From: Magnolia sinica
Lineage: Eukaryota > Streptophyta > Magnoliopsida > Magnoliales > Magnoliaceae
DNA: 64,000 nucleotides
Assembly: GCF_029962835.1 (NCBI RefSeq)
Contig: NC_080588.1
Location: 68,540,501 to 68,604,500 of the forward strand
Reading direction: 5' to 3'
How positions within the stretch are numbered: position 1 is the first letter of the stretch; every line of letters begins with the position of its first letter. The position numbers and the translations under genes were made by a program. The notes below the pieces were generated by a model. It saw only the letters and a list, made by a program, of their open reading frames with translations, ran no database searches and was not told where the DNA came from. Positions 58,001 to 64,000 of this stretch are shown here, in pieces.

Positions 58001-61000
58001 GATCTTCGAGGACTCAGTGTCGGACTTGAGAAACCACTACATGGAGTACTCTTAGCAGGAAAGCTCAGCCTGAAATTGTGCTGAATATTTTCACCAGAAT
58101 TTGTATCTGTAAGAATCCTCTTACCACGACCTAAAATAGAACCAGCTGACGCTACATCAACATGCTCCACACACTTGTAGATGGTTTGGTGGGCCAACCT
58201 AGTGGAATCACAATATTTTCAGGAGCAGAAACACTATAAATCACTTGGCATTTATGCCCAGAACTACTCAAAAGAAAAGGAAAACCTTAAGAAGACACCA
58301 TGCTAAGTGTAAATGCATTCCCATTACCTATCAATTGTTAGATAGTAACCCATTAAGTTGATATCAAACCATAAAAAACAACAAATACACCAGAAACTTT
58401 GTGGAAAGGTTAAATCACGACAGAACAACTTCAACTTTCAAAATATATACTCCTGAAACTCAAATTAGGTAAGTAGGTGTCACCAGGTTCTTTTGCTAAA
58501 CTCATTAAAAAGGAAGATTACTAATGATGCTTAAAATAAATATTATTCATCGTCATCATCTAAGCCTTATTTCAACTAATTAGGATCAGCTACATGTATT
58601 CTGTTCTGCCATGCCACTCTATCAAGGACAATATTAATAATATTGGGTTCTGGTGTACCACATCGGTCCACACCGAAACCATTAGGTATCAGCCGATATG
58701 AGCAGATAAGCACATAACTGGTGAATAACTTTGATCTCCTGGCCAAGTGTGGTGGATTATATGCAGAAACGTACAAATTGCATGTTGCATACGAGTAATC
58801 CAAATTGAAGCATCCATGTTATGGGCCCTAGTTTAGATGTATCATAAAAGAACAATAATGCTTATTTGATTATCTGACTATTAGGTTGGTGGCCATTTGT
58901 TGGACACTTAAAAAATGAAAAAATATGGACAGTTAACAATGGAAAAAATAATCCAATAGTCCTATTTCAACAAAGTGTCCACAAATCAGAGGTTGGAACT
59001 GTTCAGCCAATCTGGTTTTGGGACTGAATAAGTTATAAGTGGGTTCCACAACTTAGCCAGTTTAATTTGAACTAATTTGTGCCTCATGTACAATTTCAGT
59101 CTCTCTGTATTGAGTGTCATAGTGGAGCAGAGCATCAAATAACTCCTCTTTCATTCTTTGTTAACTCCTCATGTACATCCCTCATTGCAGCACCCCCACT
59201 CATATGGTATTGGTAAACCACACAGTAGTGTGTTTTCAGGCCCACTGATGTTTGCGTGTGTAAGTGCTATGATGTATAAAGCACTCTTATTTTTCAAAAT
59301 TTCAATGGGACAAAACAACTTATGATGTGGTTCACACAAGTGATGGAAAGTTCACCTTCAAGTGAATCAAGATGGAAAGTTCACCTTCAAGTGAATCAAG
59401 ATGGAAAGTTTACCTTCAAGATCATCGTATGAAGTTGGAAAGTACAAGTTTAAGAACAAGACACGAAGATGGTTACTTCAAGTTCAATGTATTCAAGCTC
59501 TACTTCACTTTAAGTTCAAGATCAAGCTACAACTACAAGTTTACTTCAAGTAGAAGATCCACTGAACGCTACTGAAGATTCAAGTAGAAGTTTCAAGGTA
59601 TATACTTCAATGTCCAATAATTTCAGGTATAATTGACCCTAGAGAGACCTTAGACTTACATTCTTTCATATGCTAAACATATATGGGTTTTTATACTTTG
59701 GTTAGGCTTTAGTTCGACTAGTCTAAGCCTTAGTTCGACTAGTCCAAGCTTTGATTCGACCAGTTAAGAGAAAGTTTCGACCAGTCCAAGATTTGAACTG
59801 AAAAACGGATTTTTTTCTGTTGGTTCCTCGACCAGTCGAGCGGGGTACTCGACCAGTCAAAGGGTGCTCGACTCGAAGTCCAGTAACCATTTCAAGGCAC
59901 CCTTGACCAGTTGAAGGTTGTGCTCGACTGGTCGAATAGGGCCCTCGACCAGTCGAAGAACGGTTCTATCCGATCGCGCCCAAATTTTGAAATTTGGTTG
60001 ATTATTCGACAAGTCGAATGAGACCTTAGACCAATCGAAGCAATAACTTTTTAGCCTATAAATAGAGGCCTTTTCTCACTCTAAAATTACTCATTCAAGC
60101 CACGAAAAGCCTTCACTTTGAGAGAGAAAAGTCCCCATCTTCTTCAAGCTATTGCACGGTATTTTAAATCCTTTTTAATATAGCTTTTTGTTTTTGTAAT
60201 TCCTTGATCTCTTTTATGAATCTTATGTTATAAACGGAGTTTATACTCTTCTTTGTGGGATCTAAGGAATTCAAACAAGTATCCTAAGGTTTGAATTAAT
60301 TTAAAATCAATTTAGAACCTAGAACCCTTGATTGTGTTATTGGACATTGATTCTACATCAAGTGAAGCGGTTCTACGAGCTACATCAAGTATCATCTTCA
60401 GAAGAAGATAAGTATTATTCTTTATTCATTTTTGGTTTATTTGAGATATCCAGGATATCTCATGTATTGGTTTTGACTGAAATAGCCAGAAAATCTCAAT
60501 GTAGGGTTTTGATTGTGATAGCCCTTCTAAAATCACAACTGTATAGGTTTTAAGGTAAACCTAAGAAAACCTTGATTATTAGTGAACGTCAATATCACGT
60601 GGATTGTGATTATTGGGAGTAGAGTAGGTGTGGCTATTTGAGAACAGTTGGTGTACACACTGAACTACTATAACTCCTGGTGTTTTGTGGTGAATGTTGT
60701 ATGTGATATATATGTGGTGAATGGTTGTAATACTTTTATGTATGTGTGGTGAATGCTTGTAATAAATAGCTTTCTTTCCTTTTCCTCTTATTTTAGTTTG
60801 TGATCTTGATCCTTACTAACTTCATGAAATCAGGTTGTCCTACCTAAAACCTTGGTTTTTGGTGTAAGGTCGTCCTATGAACACAGTTTGAATCAATTTC
60901 TCAATACTATTACAATTGAAATCTCTGATTAGTTCTGATTTATTTAATCTTTCAGTTATTTAATTTTTTAATTGGCATAGTCCTATTCTCCCCCTCCCCC

Positions 61001-63716
61001 CCGGATTGGTAGCTCGCTTCTTACATCGTGCATCAAGTGCATCCCACCATGAAGGGAAGCTCCAAAAAATCAGGCTGATCCAAAATCATGTGGCTGCACC
61101 ATATGAAAAATGTAAAAATAAGACCAAACCTTTACATTCAACTGGTGTGGCCCACCTGTGTTTTGGATCAGCTTGAACTTACTTTTTTTTTTTTTGTGGG
61201 GATTCATCCATCCTAGTTAGCTACACCTTTTGAATGGGTTGGATTTCATATATACAGTTACACACCATACTGGGCCCCACACTACATATTTTATGTTCTA
61301 TCGTGGGCGCTCCCCATTCATCCCTGTTTTGTAGCCCACCTGATTTATGGATTGGCATGATCTTTGGCTGAAGGCTAAACATGGTAAGACTAGGCCTGTC
61401 AATGAGCTGGGCCTGGGCTTGAGCCTGGATTTTGAACTAACCAGGCCAGGCCCATTCAATTTTGATTTTGCTGGGCCCAGCCCATTGCCAACCATAAGTG
61501 GGGTGAACCTTATAGTCACAGTGGATTTCAAATACACATAACTGTGGGCCTCACAAAACTACGACTAACTATCCATTGGTGAATCGCATGGTCAACTTGA
61601 CTAGATTCACCTGACTCATCTGAGTCAGCTCAACACAGACGGCTCTGCAGCTATTGGGGTCAAGTCACCCCCTAATATCATGTACAAATGGGGTGTACCG
61701 CATCGTTAGACACTGATACTTGTACATATTGGGCAATACATACCTGTTCCAGGGGATTTTTAAAACATTTATTCATCTCTAGAAAATGCTCACAAACCGT
61801 TGATGCTCTTCAGTTGCTTACTTTGGAGCTGAGTTTGATTTCTCTCTTGGATGGAGAATGGGCAATGGCCAACCTTCCAGCTATAACGAAAGGTGGACAA
61901 CTCTTATACTGTGGCTGAGAAAGAAACCCACATAAAAAAAGCCAAAAAAAGATAGAAAATAATAAGCTGTTCGTCACCACCAATGCCCTGATAAAAGCTT
62001 GTCTACCAAACATTTTGCTTCAAGCCCATACCTTCACATTCTATATGACCCTACCAACAACATTATTCTTTCAATGCTTTCCATTTATACCAGGAGGTCT
62101 CAGCAATCTAATTCCCAGAAAACGATCTCCAACTGCACCTCTGACCATGGAACACCTCAAGAAGTGTGTTCCCTACAGAGATGGGCAGTTTGGTCCAAAA
62201 TCATGAATTCTGATGCAGGCAATCTCTTAAAGACAGCAGCAGGAACACGCCCGTGGAAAAATCGGGAGAAGCCCAGATACATGAAAGCATTCAGTAACAC
62301 TGTAAGTTAAAAGAAGTCGAAACAGTGTAGAAATGTAGATAGGCTCTTGCTTGAGGTAGAAGAACCTGAACAGTTCTGATTAGTTTGATTAATGGTCCGT
62401 ATGGTAGAGGAGTTCATAAAAAGCTTTCTATAAATTATATATGAACACAACTCACATTAGCACTCTTCTCCAATTTCCATGTAATTTACAAAGAGAAAAC
62501 CAAGCAAAAACCCAATTGTCCACAATACATCATCATCCACACAGGATTCTCCTAAAAGAAGCATTTCTGCACCAGAACCACGAGCAGTATAGTTTATAAT
62601 TTCTACTCCTACAAGAAATAGTGGGGAATAGGCCAGGCTCGCTCGTTGGTTTCAAGTCCTGGTGTAATGTGGGTCAGAGACAGGCTTGTACAAGAGGCCC
62701 GTGGGTTGGGTATGGAACCAGATTTGAAGCCCAATTGATAACAGGTTGGGCCCAGCTGCCTGAGCTTAGGTTTTACAAAATTTTATATGAGTATCAACAT
62801 TTGCAAATCGGCTATGGTGAACCGCATCAGTCACCACCAATATCGGTCGTATCACCCCATGTTGCTCTGTATTGGGCTGTTTTGGGCCGATACAACCGTA
62901 TCATTCATTGACAAATACCAGTATCAGATGATACGCCAAACCATGATAACGACTGATCCATGCCCGAAAATAGGTAGCCCTGAACCTGAGATTGAAGTCC
63001 GATAAGTAGATAGGCTGACCTGGGCCTGAGCCCAGGCTTTTCTAACAATTGGGCCAGCCCAGACCTGGCCTGTAACTGCTCATGAACTTGGGCAGAAATG
63101 CAAATTTCTCATTTCAAGTTTGCAAAATGCATTCCATCCAAACAGCCTTTTGTTCAAATTCAAATTAGAGCACTGTATGCACTCGTATGAATTTTATATA
63201 ATCATCTTTTCAGAATTCTCTCCATTGCAGAAAAACACATAAGGAAAAAACCAAATTCATACGAGTTCTCAGTTCTATAACATCCAATTCATGCCAAATT
63301 ACAAAAACAAAAAATGAAAAGGTAAGTAATTAACTAAAATAAATCCCTTACCTCCCGACCGCACCATCTCCGTTCGAGAAATCGACACCATCGACATCCT
63401 CCCTCTCTCCTCCGCTCGCCGCCTCCTTCGGAGATGGCAAAGGGCAGCACCCTGATTTCGTCGACAACGACAGCCCCGCCTCTCGCCTCCGGAGAACCGC
63501 AAAAAGCTCCGGAGACGGCACCGGCAGCGAATGGAAGTCCCGGGGGGTCCGGGGCCACGACGGGGCCGACTTGGAGCCTGACGAAACGGACGGCTGAGAT
63601 TGAATGATGGGTGAGGACAAACCGACGATGTCCAGATCGGTAAGGTGCCGGAGCTTGCGCTGACGCGTCAAGCGCCGCTTGGATCGAGAATCTCGGCGGA
63701 AGAGCGTGAAATGCAT
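45782..63716 (-). CDS. MAPKKK5-like: MAP kinase kinase kinase, MAPKKK5/YODA class (11 exons)
   Basis: Exons in transcription order: 63716-63352, 58198-57560, 57467-57380, 49105-49043, 48937-48774, 48205-48130, 47516-47457, 47382-47263, 46813-46601, 46283-46198, 46064-45782. They join to 2157 bases, 718 residues plus stop, with every phase consistent and all GT-AG. The N-terminus has the family phrase [13 protein letters not shown] (about residues 14-26), then a long serine/proline-rich regulatory region with HPLPLPP. The kinase domain spans about 315-576: WQKGKLIG with GSGTFG loop (322-327), catalytic Lys344 in CAMKEV, HRD 439-441, DFG 459-461, SPYWMAPE ending at 485. The C-terminal tail has [10 protein letters not shown]. 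Members phosphorylate MAPK kinases in immune and developmental cascades. The length is close to Arabidopsis MAPKKK5 as I recall it. Differences from the usual family text include DFGTAKH for DFGMAKH, KGGN for KGAN and PPWIELEW for PPWSEYEG. Confidence 0.9.
46198..46283 (-). CDS. MAPKKK5-like: MAPKKK exon 10
   Basis: 86 bases encoding [20 protein letters not shown] and on to SPN plus two bases. Acceptor TATCAG|GATGTA, donor AATGG|GTATGT; phase 2, matching exon 11. Confidence 0.8.
46601..46813 (-). CDS. MAPKKK5-like: MAPKKK exon 9 (kinase C-lobe end)
   Basis: 71 codons from [20 protein letters not shown] through [20 protein letters not shown] to SRMKLM. Acceptor GGTGCAG|GCAGCA, donor CTGATG|GTATGT. 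Confidence 0.9.
47263..47382 (-). CDS. MAPKKK5-like: MAPKKK exon 8
   Basis: 40 codons beginning [20 protein letters not shown] and ending KPPWIELEW. Acceptor TTGCAG|GTCATG, donor AATGG|GTAAGC. The last residue is Trp where relatives usually have Gly. Confidence 0.85.
47457..47516 (-). CDS. MAPKKK5-like: MAPKKK exon 7 (activation segment)
   Basis: Exactly 20 codons, [20 protein letters not shown]. Acceptor ATTTAG|CTGAGT, donor CCGGAG|GTATTC. Confidence 0.9.
48130..48205 (-). CDS. MAPKKK5-like: MAPKKK exon 6 (catalytic loop and DFG)
   Basis: Encodes [20 protein letters not shown] and then GTAKH. The donor CAT|GTGAGT is a near-perfect splice site. The frame runs on past it for about 36 codons to a stop, which is an intron artefact. 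Confidence 0.9.
48774..48937 (-). CDS. MAPKKK5-like: MAPKKK exon 5
   Basis: Encodes [16 protein letters not shown], then the [16 protein letters not shown] segment up to TIH and two bases of the HRD arginine. Acceptor ATGCAG|GTTGAC, donor CACAG|GTGCTT. Confidence 0.9.
49043..49105 (-). CDS. MAPKKK5-like: MAPKKK exon 4
   Basis: 63 bases encoding [20 protein letters not shown] and one isoleucine, covering the end of helix C and strand 4. Acceptor TTGCAG|GAAATA, donor GAAATT|GTAAGC. It follows an 8.3-kb intron. Confidence 0.85.
49505..50124 (+). pseudogene. Truncated RTE-type LINE tail
   Basis: The plus strand, allowing for stops and frame changes, gives a recognisable reverse-transcriptase C-terminal text (for example PAMLYE followed by WAVKE, then [14 protein letters not shown]). 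It ends 'agttgggataaggctta', the usual 3' end of plant RTE LINEs. The 5' part is absent, as expected for 5'-truncated insertions. It lies antisense to the kinase gene. Confidence 0.65.
50405..50760. repeat. CCATTA/TAATGG and GTAAC/GTTAC-rich self-complementary tract
   Basis: Over about 350 bases the phrases 'taatgg', 'ccatta', 'cgttac' and 'gtaacg' recur about twenty times on both strands. The order is irregular, without a fixed period. No coding signal. Confidence 0.6.
51098..51850 (+). mobile_element. Miniature LTR retroelement (TRIM) with a 53-bp interior
   Basis: Two direct repeats of about 350 bp (51098-51448 and 51502-51850), nearly identical, begin TAATGCAGG and end CCTGCATCA, so the termini are inverted. 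Target duplication GGCCT lies at 51093-51097 and 51851-51855. The interior is only 51449-51501 and starts with TTGGTATCAGAGC (51451-51463), the usual primer-binding site complementary to initiator tRNA-Met. No coding sequence. Each LTR contains an internal duplication: its second half repeats a roughly 100-base 'gggctcgagtggggt' unit. It must have moved with proteins supplied elsewhere. Confidence 0.8.
52119..53326 (+). repeat. 5' LTR of the chromovirus derivative
   Basis: 1208 bp. Contains a CCTATAAATAGG promoter-like box near 52463. The copy at 55428 matches closely and carries a few-base insertion near its start. Confidence 0.8.
53440..53835 (+). repeat. T-rich leader with recurring 'ttagaaact' phrase
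   Basis: Between the primer-binding site and the gag-like start, 'tttagaaactttcct' or 'agaaactaa' recurs about a dozen times at irregular spacing, separated by T runs. Confidence 0.6.
54490..55427 (+). pseudogene. Integrase C-terminus, proline-rich repeats and chromodomain
   Basis: The frame from 54498 gives an integrase tail ending DVEDLVTF. A proline-rich minisatellite follows, with an in-frame stop at about 55017. The chromodomain (IENILDHK, then [16 protein letters not shown]) is in another frame at about 55215-55385. The polyprotein is therefore broken by frameshift and stop. Confidence 0.7.
54872..55195 (+). repeat. 42-bp minisatellite encoding a 14-residue proline-rich repeat
   Basis: About 7.5 units. 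The unit core is 'cagcctctacctcccat'. In frame it reads SQPLPPIPT with a variable spacer such as LPDPF or RPDPS. It lies between the integrase tail and the chromodomain. Confidence 0.8.
55428..56646 (+). repeat. 3' LTR of the chromovirus derivative
   Basis: 1219 bp, preceded by the purine-rich 'ccggggagaat'. It ends TACATCA directly before the AGACA duplication. Confidence 0.8.
56652..57379. other. Unique part of MAPKKK intron 3
   Basis: AT-rich with a poly-A run near 57299. The frame at 56922-57182 has no recognisable domain. Confidence 0.5.
57380..57467 (-). CDS. MAPKKK5-like: MAPKKK exon 3 (catalytic lysine)
   Basis: Encodes [19 protein letters not shown] and on to KQLEQ, including catalytic Lys344. 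The acceptor is CAACAG|GG and the donor GAGCAG|GTAATC, ending in phase 0. It is too short to stand out as an open reading frame. Confidence 0.85.
57560..58198 (-). CDS. MAPKKK5-like: MAPKKK exon 2 (regulatory region and P-loop)
   Basis: 639 bases. The acceptor is CCACTAG|GTTGG; its single leading base completes the AG left by exon 1 as an arginine codon. Encodes a serine/proline-rich region, HPLPLPP, and the kinase start with [13 protein letters not shown]. The donor is AACAG|GTGTGC. Confidence 0.85.
58555..58810 (-). pseudogene. Truncated RTE-type LINE tail
   Basis: On the minus strand the text ends [15 protein letters not shown] and then 'ttgaaataaggcttagatga', the same 3' end as the copy at 49505-50124. 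Only the last part of the LINE is present. Confidence 0.6.
59268..61035 (+). mobile_element. Probable Ty1/copia-type solo LTR
   Basis: About 1.77 kb. It holds a CCTATAAATAGAGGCC promoter-like box (about 60055), a poly(A)-like 'ttgtaataaatag' and a 'ctattctccccctccccccc' segment near the right end, all in LTR order. It ends CATCA followed by AGTGC. AGTGC also occurs at 59263-59267, two bases from the TGATG start, so the target duplication is plausible but not clean. Repeated CGACTGGTCGA-type phrases occupy 59710-60040. Confidence 0.5.
59343..59415. repeat. 29-bp tandem repeat, about 2.5 units
   Basis: 'gatggaaagttcaccttcaa' begins each unit; the third unit is partial with one change. Confidence 0.8.
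62800..62960. repeat. CGTATC/GATACG-rich tract
   Basis: 'tatcggtcgtatcacc', 'ggccgatacaaccgtatc' and 'gtatcagatgatacgcc' alternate on both strands. Likely part of a MITE-like repeat. Confidence 0.5.
63352..63716 (-). CDS. MAPKKK5-like: MAPKKK exon 1
   Basis: Start ATG followed by [14 protein letters not shown] and the conserved basic [13 protein letters not shown] segment, then proline/serine-rich sequence. The donor is GGGAG|GTAAGG and the exon ends in phase 2. Confidence 0.85.
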
Positions 63717-63730
63717 TGCTGAGAAAACAT
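63668..63730 (-). promoter_or_regulatory. uORF overlapping the MAPKKK start
   Basis: ATG at 63730, 14 bases before the main ATG and in a different frame. It encodes [20 protein letters not shown] and stops at 63668, inside the kinase coding sequence. Ribosomes that use it would bypass the main start. Confidence 0.6.
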
Positions 63731-63743
63731 GGTAAGTTCGGTC

Positions 63744-63797
63744 CTAACAGAGAGTAAAGAGGAGGAGAAACCCTAACCCTAGATTGGAAGTTTCCAT
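63744..63797 (-). promoter_or_regulatory. uORF in the MAPKKK leader (17 codons)
   Basis: METSNLGLGFLLLFTLC, then stop. It overlaps the 63779-63832 uORF in another frame. Confidence 0.55.
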
Positions 63798-63816
63798 TGA
63801 AGAAACCCTAACCCTA
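63768..63816. promoter_or_regulatory. Two telo-box motifs in the MAPKKK leader
   Basis: AAACCCTAACCCTA occurs at 63768-63781 and again at 63803-63816. This is the plant telo-box, seen in promoters and leaders of growth-related genes and bound by telobox factors that recruit Polycomb. Confidence 0.65.
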
Positions 63817-63832
63817 GTTCTCCTGAGGCCAT
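63779..63832 (-). promoter_or_regulatory. uORF in the MAPKKK leader (17 codons)
   Basis: MASGELGLGFLQWKLPI, then stop. The CCATGG start context is strong. Confidence 0.55.
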
Positions 63833-63900
63833 GGAAGACGAAGACGATGACGAGAACGAGTACAAGTACTACACGAAGGCGACGACGATTTTTGGTCCAT
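63814..63900 (-). promoter_or_regulatory. uORF in the MAPKKK leader (28 codons)
   Basis: Begins MDQKSSSPSCSTCTRSR and stops at 63814. It has a CCATGG start. Whether it is transcribed depends on the true start site. Confidence 0.5.
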
Positions 63901-63961
63901 GGGTTTTTTTTGTTATTATTTATTTGGTTTTCTCGGGCGACGCGGTTTGAGATGGAAGATT

Positions 63962-63983
63962 GGGTATTTAAATATAAAAAGAC
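63962..63983 (-). promoter_or_regulatory. Candidate TATA box of the MAPKKK gene
   Basis: On the minus strand the segment reads TTTTTATATTTAAATACCC, about 250 bases upstream of the ATG. It predicts transcription start near 63935-63940 and a leader of about 220 bases that would include all four uORFs. Confidence 0.4.
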
Positions 63984-64000
63984 CAAATATGCAATTTACA

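Larger units (their letters stand above)
58199..63351 (-). other. MAPKKK intron 1 (5153 bp)
   Basis: Holds a truncated LINE tail (58555-58810), a probable copia-type solo LTR (59268-61035), GGCCTGGGC-type repeat scraps (61390-61500, 63010-63080) and a CGTATC-rich tract (62800-62960). No further exon is needed, because exons 1 and 2 join in phase. Confidence 0.7.

Noticed and set aside
1..64000. tRNA, rRNA or CRISPR arrays
   Set aside because: No cloverleaf or rRNA core was recognised. The repeats are of transposon or microsatellite type, and the only tRNA-like text is the primer-binding sites.

Overview
The window is nuclear DNA of a flowering plant. It has GT-AG introns, plant-type TATA promoters, genes broken up by large introns, and about 80% repeat or featureless sequence. 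The dominant repeat is a GC-rich fold-back family whose arms carry phrases such as GTGGGGCCCACC and ATGTATGTGTTTTATCC. From memory, such arms are abundant in magnoliid genomes (laurel or magnolia type). That placement is low confidence and no search was run.

Layout. (1) 0-20 kb: fold-back elements, some nested, an old long-terminal-repeat (LTR) fragment, microsatellites, and two small intronless genes on the minus strand (2570-3178 and 18697-19527). These encode related coiled-coil proteins. (2) 20-36.9 kb: no convincing gene. It holds fold-back elements, two hAT-type fold-backs, a 3.0-kb solo LTR with target duplication GTTCA, a 724-bp solo LTR with target duplication GCCTC and a diverged relative of it. 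(3) 37.06-40.19 kb, plus strand: a two-exon FkbM-type methyltransferase gene with an N-terminal membrane anchor and a 2.17-kb intron. (4) 45.78-63.72 kb, minus strand: a complete 11-exon MAPKKK5/YODA-class MAP kinase kinase kinase gene. I joined it by hand to a 718-residue protein whose exon phases are all consistent. Its 8.3-kb third intron carries a LINE tail, a tiny LTR element with a 53-bp interior, and a complete but internally deleted chromovirus. Its 5.2-kb first intron carries a LINE tail and a probable copia solo LTR.

The four genes do not form an obvious pathway. The MAPKKK is a signalling kinase, the FkbM protein is a membrane-anchored methyltransferase of unknown substrate, and the coiled-coil pair is of unknown function. 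Four upstream open reading frames and two telo-box motifs precede the kinase start.

The most unusual material is the fold-back family. The elements are about 475-545 bp, nearly all of it inverted-repeat arm, with GG... ends. The best copies have 9-bp target duplications, which points to Mutator-type transposition. One copy is inserted cleanly inside the arm of another.
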